A stretch of 30,504 bases of DNA from a virus, in IMG/VR virus record IMGVR_UViG_3300034096_000377, positions 1-30,504 of that record; one strand, 5' to 3'. How positions within the stretch are numbered: the first letter of the stretch is position 1; each line of letters begins with the position of its first letter. Below the pieces are notes generated by a model. That model did not search any database. It saw nothing but the letters and a program-made list of their open reading frames with translations, and was not told the DNA's origin. The position numbers were made by a program, and so were the translations under genes. Positions 24,383 to 30,435 of this stretch are shown here, one piece after another.

Positions 24383-24900
24383 AAAAAAAAATTTGCTTGT
24401 CCAATTGCTTCAAGAACTGGAAGCTGACCAATATCTTTTCCAGTGTAGATTTTCACAATTTCTTTTGCTGAATTGATTGAATCTTTTGCTGGTGTGTGGT
24501 CAATTACTGTCAAGACTTCAACATCATTTTCATCTTTCACCATTCCAGTGATTGGTTGTGGTGAACAAAGATTGATTGCTGTCTTTGCTTGTTCCAGCTT
24601 TGACCATGATTCATCACCAATGTTCCATTCTTCAAATCCATCTGGTGTCTGAACATGATTGATGATTTCAGTTCTGTCAAAAACAAAAAAACAAACTTTT
24701 GAAAGAACAATGAATTCATCAGCACTTATGTTGATGATGTCCAGCAATGGAACACCAGACAGAATGCTGATGACATTTTCAATCTTTCCTTCATCACCAT
24801 TGACCAGTTCAACATATTTGTCAAATGTAACTTCTGACCAGTTTGATGGAACTGAAACTTTTGTTTCAACACCATCTTTGGAATAAAGAAAATTTATCAT
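24343..24900 (-). CDS. Tail assembly chaperone G-like protein, 185 aa
   Basis: The N-terminal NWSEVTFDKYVELV and ENVISILSGVPLLDI patterns are those of tail assembly chaperones in Bacteroidota phages: a 'W.e.t...y..l' strand-helix, then 'isilsG.....i....'. The rest is alpha-helical and mildly acidic. The C-terminal codons run into two T-rich slippery sequences, and the frame ends at 24343, shortly after them. It is the first gene after terminase, following a hairpin and a possible promoter at 25003-25032. It would chaperone the tape measure protein during tail assembly. Confidence 0.65.
   Translation of the reverse strand: MINFLYSKDGVETKVSVPSNWSEVTFDKYVELVNGDEGKIENVISILSGVPLLDIINISADEFIVLSKVCFFVFDRTEIINHVQTPDGFEEWNIGDESWSKLEQAKTAINLCSPQPITGMVKDENDVEVLTVIDHTPAKDSINSAKEIVKIYTGKDIGQLPVLEAIGQANFFLCKCLTFLTDSND
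24361..24367 (-). other. Slippery heptamer for -1 programmed frameshift
   Basis: On the minus strand the zero-frame codons ACT TTT TTG contain the heptamer T TTT TTG (XXXYYYZ). Slipping back one base lets both tRNAs re-pair and continues as GAC AGA in the downstream frame. A second run of nine T (24391-24383), 15 bases upstream, offers another T TTT TTT site. The location in the overlap of two chaperone-like frames is diagnostic. I did not find a clear downstream pseudoknot by eye. Confidence 0.65.
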
Positions 24901-24944
24901 TCAAATTTAGTTTAAAAATTAAGGTTATATTTTTTTAAGTACTG

Positions 24945-24978
24945 AAAAAAGCTGGTCACACTCCGACATGTGACCAGC
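24945..24978 (-). terminator. Leftward rho-independent terminator/attenuator after terminase
   Basis: A perfect 10-bp stem GCTGGTCACA (24951-24960) with TGTGACCAGC (24969-24978) encloses the loop CTCCGACA. On the minus strand it is followed directly by six T (24950-24945). It would stop transcription coming out of the terminase genes. Because a promoter candidate lies 25 bases upstream, it may also attenuate the tail transcript. Confidence 0.8.
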
Positions 24979-25002
24979 AAACAACATGACAATCTTTGAT
25001 TG

Positions 25003-25032
25003 CAAATATAAGTTTTTAAATTAAGAACCAAA
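25003..25032 (-). promoter_or_regulatory. Possible tail-operon promoter inside the end of the terminase gene
   Basis: Minus strand TATATTTG (25010-25003) with TTTG (25032-25029) 18 bases upstream. The spacing is two shorter than in the two best promoters of this genome. The predicted start (about 24996) is followed at once by the hairpin 24951-24978. It would feed the chaperone gene at 24900. Confidence 0.45.
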
Positions 25033-26352
25033 GCTTTTGCTTCTGATTGTTGTTGATGGTGCAAGTTCAAAAAACATTCTCATCATCATTGCATCTGAAA
25101 TGTCTGGTGACCTTCCAATCAATTCTTTGATTTTGTCTTTTGGAATCACTGCAAGTTTTCCATCTTTGTCAACATCTTTCCTTTTCACTTGTTCCAGTTC
25201 TTCAATCAGCTTCTGTCTGGTGACAATATCAATGTCAATCCATGAAATTCTGTTTGCATTGATTGCATCAGATAGCTTGAAATAACATTGTGACTTTAGA
25301 TTGATGAACTGTTCATCATTCAATGGTTTGCTTCCATTCAAGAAACCTTTGCACTTCAGCTGGTCAACCAGACCACCACCAACACCATCTTCATCACAGA
25401 CAATTTGTGACATTGGAATGCTGTGAAGCTTTGCCAGTTCTTTGATTCTTTCAGCTGTGTCAGTGGTGCTTGATTTCTTCAGAATATAAAAACTTATAAC
25501 TTGAAAACCATACCAGACCAGAATTGTGGTGCTGTCATTCCCATATCGTGCAACATCACATGTGATGAATTTCTTTCCAGCAAGAACATGTTCATTGGTG
25601 AAGATGTTCATGATTGATTCAAATTCAATCAGTTTTGATGGGTCATTGTCAAATTCCCAATTTCCAAACAGCAATCTTTCCCTTGACACATTGTCAAGTG
25701 TTTTCAAGTTTTCAATGTAGTGTCTGGAAATGTGTGGATTGTCACCAACAAGTGACTGAATGAATTTCTTTTTTGGGTCAAGCTTTCCTTCTTTGTGTGG
25801 TGTGTAGAATTGTTGATATGTCCAATTCTTTGCTGGATTGCAAGTGTATAAAATTTTAGGAATCAAATTGAATTCATCCAGCTTGAATCTGATTCTTGAC
25901 TTCAAGATGTTCTTGCACTTTTCACTGATTTGGTTTGCTTCATCAACAAACACACCAGTGATTTCAAGTGAACCAAGTTCATCAAAGTTCAAGTCTGATG
26001 GATATTGAAAAAGGTCTTTCAAAAGAATCTGTGAACCATTCCAAAGATTGACAGTGGAACTGGTGCTGTTCAATTTGTAGTGAACAGATTCAACCAGACC
26101 TTGCATCTTCATGACTTCAAACAATGTGACCAGTGTTGTTTCCTTCAGTGTTTTCAGCACAGCACGACCAATCAACCACCTTGTTGATGGAAACATGATT
26201 GCACACTTCAAAATCCAATAACAACCAAATGCTGACTTTCCACCACCAGCACCACCACCAAACAACACTTCTGTTGTGATGTCATCATTCAGAAATTTCA
26301 GTGCTGTTGATTGTTTCTTTGTCAGATTCATTTGTTTGGTCTTGTGCATCAA
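25021..26352 (-). CDS. terL: Terminase large subunit (packaging ATPase-nuclease), 443 aa
   Basis: Complete two-domain terminase. ATPase: Walker A GGGAGGGKS (residues 32-40), Walker B GVFVDEA (133-139), and a coupling motif in YTCNPAK (169-175). Nuclease: first Asp in ITCDVARYGND (Asp266), second in CDEDGVGGG (Asp320/Glu321/Asp322), third in SPDISDAMMM (Asp417/Asp420). The acidic residues are all present, so both activities should be intact. It translocates genomic DNA into the prohead through the portal and cuts the concatemer. The start at 26352 overlaps terS by 68 bases; ATG 26349 and 26331 (MNLTKKQ) are alternatives. It is followed by a terminator-like hairpin. Confidence 0.95.
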   Translation of the reverse strand: MMHKTKQMNLTKKQSTALKFLNDDITTEVLFGGGAGGGKSAFGCYWILKCAIMFPSTRWLIGRAVLKTLKETTLVTLFEVMKMQGLVESVHYKLNSTSSTVNLWNGSQILLKDLFQYPSDLNFDELGSLEITGVFVDEANQISEKCKNILKSRIRFKLDEFNLIPKILYTCNPAKNWTYQQFYTPHKEGKLDPKKKFIQSLVGDNPHISRHYIENLKTLDNVSRERLLFGNWEFDNDPSKLIEFESIMNIFTNEHVLAGKKFITCDVARYGNDSTTILVWYGFQVISFYILKKSSTTDTAERIKELAKLHSIPMSQIVCDEDGVGGGLVDQLKCKGFLNGSKPLNDEQFINLKSQCYFKLSDAINANRISWIDIDIVTRQKLIEELEQVKRKDVDKDGKLAVIPKDKIKELIGRSPDISDAMMMRMFFELAPSTTIRSKSFGS

Positions 26353-26728
26353 TGATTGTTGTTTCGTGCCAGTTCACTGAAATGCTTTTGACATCAAGTT
26401 GTTGTCTTTCAACATAACCTCTGTCTTGACAAATTGTTTTGGCTGCAAAGATGACAGCTGCTGGATTTCCTTTTGCAACCAATGACATCAGCTTTGATTC
26501 AATGAAGTCTTTCTTTGCTTCAAGAAAGTCATCTGGTTTGATTCCAGCAATGATTGCTTCAAACTGTTCATCATTGTTTTTCCAGTCATAAAATGTCTGT
26601 CTGTGAATTCCAGAAAGCTGTGCAGCTTGTGACACATTTCCAAAGCACTTCAGCAAGTTTTCAATGAATGCTTTCTTCTTTGCATCCAGAAGTGAATTGT
26701 CTGACATTGTTGGTTGTTTTGATTCCAT
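26285..26728 (-). CDS. terS: Terminase small subunit, 147 aa
   Basis: N-terminal HTH of the terminase small-subunit kind: CFGNVSQAAQLSGIHRQTFY (residues 28-47) followed by DWKNNDEQF, which recognises the packaging site. The middle part (about 70-105) is helical, with the MSLVAKGNPAAVIFAAKT pattern found in oligomerisation domains of such subunits. The C-terminus is acidic and polar and would contact TerL. It lies directly before terL with overlapping frames. A second Met (MSDNSLL, at 26707) is an alternative start. Confidence 0.85.
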   Translation of the reverse strand: MESKQPTMSDNSLLDAKKKAFIENLLKCFGNVSQAAQLSGIHRQTFYDWKNNDEQFEAIIAGIKPDDFLEAKKDFIESKLMSLVAKGNPAAVIFAAKTICQDRGYVERQQLDVKSISVNWHETTIIDAQDQTNESDKETINSTEISE

Positions 26729-26779
26729 GATGTAAGAAAATGTAAGATGTTATATTTGAATGATGCTTCTTTGTTATAA

Positions 26780-27337
26780 CTACAAACCAAGCAATTTCAT
26801 GATTGTGTTTTCCTTTGTTCCTTCATGCTTGTTAAAAGCTTCCAGCACTTTTGGAAACTGTTCATCAGTGAATTCAAGACTGATTTTGTGTGTTGTTCTG
26901 TCACCAAGATTTTCTTCTGGTGAATCATCTTCATCTGGTGTTTGCCAGACATCAAGACCCCATTCAACCAGCTGGTCATTGTCAAACTGATTTGCTAACA
27001 TTTCAAAATCCCATTCACCAAATCCAACATTGTCTTTGATGATGAATTCTTTCTTCTGTTCTTCAGTCCAGTCTTTCACAATGATGACTGGAACATCTTT
27101 CAATCCAATTTCAAGACATGCTTTCAAGCGCATGTTTCCACCAAGAACCACCAGCTGTTGCACTGGTTTGTCATCAATGATTCTTTCTTCATAGGCTGCA
27201 ACAATTGGTCTGGTGTTCAGCATATCTGGAAAGTCAATGATTGATTGACACAGCTTCTTGAACTTGTCATCAGTGATGAATCTTGGATTTGATTCATGGA
27301 AGTGAAGCTGGTTCACTGGAATGTTTTGTGCTTTCAT
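26780..27337 (-). CDS. ParB/sulfiredoxin-fold protein, 185 aa
   Basis: ParB N-terminal domain pattern: IPVNQLHFHESNPR (Asn17-Pro18-Arg19) with RPIVA near 43-47, then VVLGGNMRLKA (about 64-73), corresponding to the G-x-x-R box of ParB, and VPVIIVKDW, EEFIIKDN. In this phage subfamily GGNMR replaces the usual GERR. The C-terminal ~70 residues are acidic (TPDEDDSPEEN) and unassigned. ParB-fold proteins act as CTP-dependent DNA clamps, nucleases or methyltransferase partners. Phage versions just upstream of terminase are common but poorly understood. The 51-base gap to terS holds a TATATTTG box on the plus strand without a matching -33 element. Confidence 0.8.
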   Translation of the reverse strand: MKAQNIPVNQLHFHESNPRFITDDKFKKLCQSIIDFPDMLNTRPIVAAYEERIIDDKPVQQLVVLGGNMRLKACLEIGLKDVPVIIVKDWTEEQKKEFIIKDNVGFGEWDFEMLANQFDNDQLVEWGLDVWQTPDEDDSPEENLGDRTTHKISLEFTDEQFPKVLEAFNKHEGTKENTIMKLLGL

Positions 27338-27363
27338 TTTAGTTCATTCATTTTTTTAATAAA

Positions 27364-27621
27364 TTATTTTTGAAGTTCATCAAGCTGAATCTGAATCACT
27401 TCTTTGTCATCAGCATCAGTGAAAAGTCCAGACATTTTCTGAAAGCTTCCAAGTGCAAGTGCTGTCAAAGAAACTTGATTCACAAAGAACAGCAATGGTT
27501 CAACACCATCAATCTTGTCATGTGATGACACCAGAAAGAAACCATCTGATGGATAGTTTGCAGCTTTCCACATTAGACCAAAGTCAAGTTTGATTTCTTT
27601 GATTTCAATTTGCTTCTTCAT
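27364..27621 (-). CDS. Hypothetical late protein, 85 aa
   Basis: The product has two basic/acidic strands at the start (KKQIEIKEIKLDFGLMWKAA) and a middle FFLVSSHDKIDGVEPLLFFV region followed by a helical acidic tail. No family is recognised. It overlaps the zinc-ribbon gene upstream by 17 bases and lies 26 bases before the ParB-like gene, so it belongs to the first part of the late operon. Confidence 0.6.
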   Translation of the reverse strand: MKKQIEIKEIKLDFGLMWKAANYPSDGFFLVSSHDKIDGVEPLLFFVNQVSLTALALGSFQKMSGLFTDADDKEVIQIQLDELQK

Positions 27622-27856
27622 AGTTCATTGATGTTTCACAGATTGCACACACACCATCAACTGGAAATGGAACATGACCAGTGCATTGACTGGATTTGAA
27701 TTCAACAACCTTGCATTCAAGACCACAAGAACCACAGACACACTTTCCATTGGTCACTGTTGGTGAATAGTCACCACACGACTTGCATTGAAGCACAACC
27801 AGCAATGATGCTGGTGACTTAATATGTGAATGATTTGATGACATGACTTGAATCAT
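27605..27856 (-). CDS. Zinc-ribbon protein, 83 aa
   Basis: Cys residues at 24, 27, 39, 41, 44, 48, 58, 70 and 73 form pairs (CKSC, CGSC, CAIC) typical of zinc ribbons; His61 could also take part. Two metal sites are likely. There is no recognised catalytic motif. Small zinc-ribbon proteins at the head of late operons can act as DNA- or RNA polymerase-binding regulators, but no sequence signal proves this here. A second Met (MSSNHSHI, at 27844) may be the real start. The stop overlaps the next gene. Confidence 0.65.
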   Translation of the reverse strand: MIQVMSSNHSHIKSPASLLVVLQCKSCGDYSPTVTNGKCVCGSCGLECKVVEFKSSQCTGHVPFPVDGVCAICETSMNYEEAN

Positions 27857-28024
27857 TTATTTCTTTTTCAATTTAGCTTTCAACTTGAAACACTTCTTGC
27901 AGACCTTTTCATGAATCTGGACAACATATCTTTTTCCAACAGTGCTGGAATAAAGATGAAGCTTGTGAACTGACCATTCAGACCAGTCATGGATGATGCA
28001 AGATTTGTGATTCTGTGAAGCCAT
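27857..28024 (-). CDS. Small CxxH/CxxC zinc-binding protein, 55 aa
   Basis: I take the ATG at 28024. Upstream in frame the reading frame continues to 28159, but that part is hydrophobic shadow sequence over the control region. The product, starting MASQNHKSCI, has Cys9-x-x-His12, DWSEWS, and Cys42-x-x-Cys45, followed by a Lys-rich tail. This resembles small phage zinc proteins with an 'H.WS.W' element and a CxxC. It is the first gene of the leftward block. The promoter candidate at 28029-28059 places the transcript start at or next to the ATG, so a leaderless message is possible. Confidence 0.6.
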   Translation of the reverse strand: MASQNHKSCIIHDWSEWSVHKLHLYSSTVGKRYVVQIHEKVCKKCFKLKAKLKKK

Positions 28025-28028
28025 GTTG

Positions 28029-28059
28029 CAAATGTAGTTGACACAATTGAAACAACCAA
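28029..28059 (-). promoter_or_regulatory. Leftward late promoter candidate
   Basis: Minus strand TTG (28059-28057) - 20 bases - TACATTTG (28036-28029). The -7 box fits TAnnTTTG, and the spacing matches the best promoters in this genome, but the -33 element is CTTG instead of TTTG. It lies five bases from the ATG at 28024, so the message would be almost leaderless. Confidence 0.5.
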
Positions 28060-28150
28060 GCAAAAGTGTCAGAAATGTGACCAAATGGCAAAAGCCATGA
28101 AAAAGAATTGAATTGATTGTCAGCACGTTACAAGAAAAGATGCAACCACA

Positions 28151-28182
28151 TTTGGTCAATAAGATATAAGAACTTATATTTG
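28151..28182 (+). promoter_or_regulatory. Early rightward promoter with overlapping palindromic operator
   Basis: TTTG at 28151-28154, 20 bases, TATATTTG at 28175-28182: a full match to the Bacteroidota consensus. The predicted start is about 28189, with an A-rich leader to the ATG at 28215. The near-perfect palindrome ATATAAG-AA-CTTATAT (28164-28179) overlaps the -7 box and is a likely operator. Related TATAA...TTATAT elements lie at 28559-28574 and 28613-28630. The surrounding control region 28025-28150 has no other gene I can support. Confidence 0.75.
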
Positions 28183-28214
28183 ATGAACAAATTAAAACTT
28201 AAAAACAAAACAAC

Positions 28215-28553
28215 ATGAACTTGACATTTTTAGTGCCAGAAAACTTCACTGGAAGGAAACTTCAGAACTTCAAAAGAAAGCATTCAGCTGAACTTGACAG
28301 CTTGAAAGAAGGAAAGCATGTGATTGATTCAGTGACCATCATTGCATCCAAGACCAAAGCAAAACAAGCTGAAGCACCAAAGACCAGCATTGAACTTTTC
28401 ATTCCATCTGGAATGTTTGGAATCAATCTGGTTGAATGGAAAGTGAAAAACAACTATGAAGCCATGATTGAAGAAATGAAAGCTTCTAGTGAACAATTCA
28501 GAACCATTGATGGTGTGACCATCAGAATCAGTCAACAGATGTTTGAACATTAA
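28215..28553 (+). CDS. Hypothetical first early gene, 112 aa
   Basis: The first gene of the rightward operon, so probably made first after infection. It encodes a basic N-terminal half (FTGRKLQNFKRKHSAELDSL) and an alpha/beta C-terminal half containing IELFIPSGMFGINLVEWKV and a Met-containing tail (ISQQMFEH). No family is recognised. The promoter at 28151-28182 serves it, with the leader AAAAACAAAACAAC before the ATG. As an immediate early protein it is a plausible host-takeover or anti-defence candidate, but that is position-based guesswork. Confidence 0.65.
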   Translation: MNLTFLVPENFTGRKLQNFKRKHSAELDSLKEGKHVIDSVTIIASKTKAKQAEAPKTSIELFIPSGMFGINLVEWKVKNNYEAMIEEMKASSEQFRTIDGVTIRISQQMFEH

Positions 28554-28558
28554 GCTGT

Positions 28559-28630
28559 TTATAAAATCTTATATCCACATGAACAACACAGCCATCAGTC
28601 CACTATGTTTGCAATATAAAAACTTATATT
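28559..28630. promoter_or_regulatory. Paired TATAA/TTATAT palindromes, possible operators
   Basis: The gap between the first and second early genes contains TATAAAATCTTATATC (28559-28574) and AATATAA-AAAC-TTATATT (28613-28630). Both resemble the operator-like palindrome at 28164-28179. Neither has a well-spaced TTTG/TAnnTTTG pair, so I call them possible repressor sites, not promoters. Confidence 0.4.
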
Positions 28631-28632
28631 CA

Positions 28633-28857
28633 ATGGACACACAGACACAGAACACAATGAAACCACAGCTGAAAGATTCAGTTGCAGACTACATGATGAA
28701 ACCAGACAACAGAACCATCATTGGAAATGTTGTTGGTGTTTCAGACCAAACAATCAGACTTTGGATTCTGAAGAAAGACATCAGATTGCTTTCATATCCA
28801 ATCATGAAACATGTTGCAACAACACTTGATTGCACAATTGATGAACTATTGAAATAA
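28633..28857 (+). CDS. Small helix-turn-helix regulator, 74 aa
   Basis: The segment RTIIGNVVGVSDQTIRLWILK (cut at about residues 27-46) is a helix-turn-helix of the Cro-like kind, followed by IMKHVATTLDCTIDELL, the helix that closes such domains ('...a..l.ctidel' as in many XRE proteins). Start choices are ATG 28633, ATG 28579 (18 residues longer) and ATG 28657 (MKPQLKDSV, eight shorter). I chose 28633 because it follows the TTATATTCA box. It lies beside palindromes it might bind, so autoregulation or control of the early promoter is likely but unproven. Confidence 0.65.
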   Translation: MDTQTQNTMKPQLKDSVADYMMKPDNRTIIGNVVGVSDQTIRLWILKKDIRLLSYPIMKHVATTLDCTIDELLK

Positions 28858-28881
28858 CAAATCCGACTAAAAAACAACAAC

Positions 28882-29232
28882 ATGAAAACACAATTTGATT
28901 TCCACTACACTGACACAGATGAAACACAACCAGATGTTGTGCTTCCAGTTGAATTCCAGATTCAAGTTGACTGGAATGCTGAATTTGTTGGAAGAACACC
29001 AACAATCACAGCAACCATTGACAAGATTCTGAACAATGAACAACCAGACCAGTTTGAATTTTCATTCAGTCTTGATGATGTGAAAGACATTCCAGAACAG
29101 TATTGCACCAATGGTGGAACTGATGAAGAACAATGGCATGACCATGACCATCTGACCACTGGTTTTGAATGGTGTGCTGATGAAATTGAAGAATATATTA
29201 TTGACAATCGTGCATCATGGGTAAAAGTATAA
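28882..29232 (+). CDS. Hypothetical acidic early protein, 116 aa
   Basis: A very acidic protein (TDTDETQPDVV, LDDVKDIPEQ, TDEEQWHDHDHLTTGF) with an alpha/beta look and an aromatic-rich C-terminus. The charge and size recall DNA-mimic phage proteins, which block host DNA-binding enzymes, but this is not shown by any motif. The WHDHDHLTTGFEWCADE stretch holds His and Asp residues that could bind a metal. The leader ACTAAAAAACAACAAC before ATG is typical of the early genes. It overlaps the next gene by 16 bases. Confidence 0.6.
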   Translation: MKTQFDFHYTDTDETQPDVVLPVEFQIQVDWNAEFVGRTPTITATIDKILNNEQPDQFEFSFSLDDVKDIPEQYCTNGGTDEEQWHDHDHLTTGFEWCADEIEEYIIDNRASWVKV

Positions 29233-29474
29233 CTGTTGCACAAAGAATTCAACAGCTTCAAAGTGATGTTGCTGAATTGAAAAGCTGGATTGAAGAAATA
29301 AAAATCCAGAAGAACTTCCAGAAGTACACTGATTCAATGTTTTTCACATTGGTCATCCAGCAAGAAAATTTTGAAACACTTGTCAGAAAGAAAGAACAAG
29401 CAATTCAGAATCTGAAAGAACTAACAAAATTCAAAAATCAAATCTTAATCACATACAATGATGGAACAAATTAA
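29217..29474 (+). CDS. Small coiled-coil protein preceding recT, 85 aa
   Basis: Nearly all helix: AQRIQQLQSDVAELKSWIEE and a later KKEQAIQNLKELTKFKNQIL segment have heptad hydrophobic spacing. It overlaps the previous gene by 16 bases and the recT-like gene by 17, so its translation is coupled to both. A structural helper of the annealing protein is possible; no family is recognised. Its last codons (CAAATCTTAATCACATAC) are AT-rich where the recT leader lies. Confidence 0.6.
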   Translation: MGKSITVAQRIQQLQSDVAELKSWIEEIKIQKNFQKYTDSMFFTLVIQQENFETLVRKKEQAIQNLKELTKFKNQILITYNDGTN

Positions 29475-30435
29475 AATTTCAACAATTGAAAGTGGTCTTT
29501 CACATTACAAAGACCAGCTTGACACCATCATCACCAAAGAAAAGCTTGTGAAAGAAATTGGATTTGCTGTACAAGCTGTCAATTCAAACAAGAAACTTCA
29601 AGAATGTTCACAAACTTCAATCATTAAAGCTGTTTACAATGTTGCATTGACTGGTCTTTCACTGAATCCAATTCAGAAATTTGCTGCACTTGTTCCAAAA
29701 TACATTTCTGGTTCTGGAATGGAAGCTGTTCTGTTTCCACAATATCAAGGTTTGGTGAAACTTTTGACTGACACTGGAAGTGTCATCAGCTGCACCACAA
29801 ATCTAGTGTACAAAGGTGACGAATTTGAATATTCACTTGGATTGCACCAAGACATCAAGCACAAACCAAAGCACTTGTCAAAAGAAGTTGAATTTGCTTA
29901 TGCAATTGGAAAGATTGCTGATGGTTCATTCATCATTGAAGTGATGGACAAAGAATCACTTGACTTCATCAGAAGCTTGTCTGACACTTGGAAAGCTTAT
30001 GAAGCTGGAAAGATTTCAAAAGAACTTTGCATCTGGTTTCAGCATGAAGGTGAAATGTACAGAAAGACAGTATTGAAAAGATTGTGCAAATATCTTCCAA
30101 AGACAGAACAATGGAACAAGGTTCATGAAGCAATCAACATTGACAATGAACAATTCACAATCAGTGAAGGTCAAGAAGATTTTCTTTTCAAGCTTATCAA
30201 CACATCAAGCTTTGATGATGACACAAAAGCAATTCTTGAAAGAAAGATTTCAGCTGGTCTGAATCCAAATGAATTTGAAGTCATGAAGATGGAATTGGAA
30301 CAGAACCAATTGAATCCAGTTCTGTCTGGAAATTACAACCAGACTGATTTGAAGAAACACATCAGCACCATTGCTGGTGACAACAGAAAGAACCAAAATC
30401 ATAATTTGTTTAACACTCAAACACCACAACCATGA
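29458..30435 (+). CDS. RecT-family single-strand annealing protein, 325 aa
   Basis: The pattern of the RecT family is clear: residues ~55-75 IIKAVYNVALTGLSLNPIQK, then LVPKYISGSGMEAVLFPQYQ and GLVKLLTDTG, followed by LVYKGDEFEYSLG and AYAIGKIADGSFIIEVMD. The second half has WFQHEGEMYRKTVLKRL and CKYLPKTEQW, also typical. RecT proteins anneal complementary DNA strands for recombination and end processing of concatemers. They usually pair with an exonuclease (RecE/YqaJ type), and none is visible in this window. The C-terminus is a polar tail. Start ATG 29458 or 29461. The stop overlaps the next gene (ATGA). Confidence 0.85.
   Translation: MMEQIKISTIESGLSHYKDQLDTIITKEKLVKEIGFAVQAVNSNKKLQECSQTSIIKAVYNVALTGLSLNPIQKFAALVPKYISGSGMEAVLFPQYQGLVKLLTDTGSVISCTTNLVYKGDEFEYSLGLHQDIKHKPKHLSKEVEFAYAIGKIADGSFIIEVMDKESLDFIRSLSDTWKAYEAGKISKELCIWFQHEGEMYRKTVLKRLCKYLPKTEQWNKVHEAINIDNEQFTISEGQEDFLFKLINTSSFDDDTKAILERKISAGLNPNEFEVMKMELEQNQLNPVLSGNYNQTDLKKHISTIAGDNRKNQNHNLFNTQTPQP

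Noticed and set aside
26751-26758. TATATTTG box on the plus strand between terS and the ParB-like gene
   Set aside because: No TTTG or TTG at 18-21 bases upstream, and it would produce only antisense RNA.
28025-28159. N-terminal extension of the first late gene up to 28159
   Set aside because: Cys/Leu/Phe-rich sequence lies over the control region and promoter; the ATG at 28024 gives a normal zinc-type protein.
28163-28630. Repeated CTTATAT elements as a CRISPR-like array
   Set aside because: Short, palindromic, irregularly spaced and spread over early genes; better explained as operators and promoter boxes.
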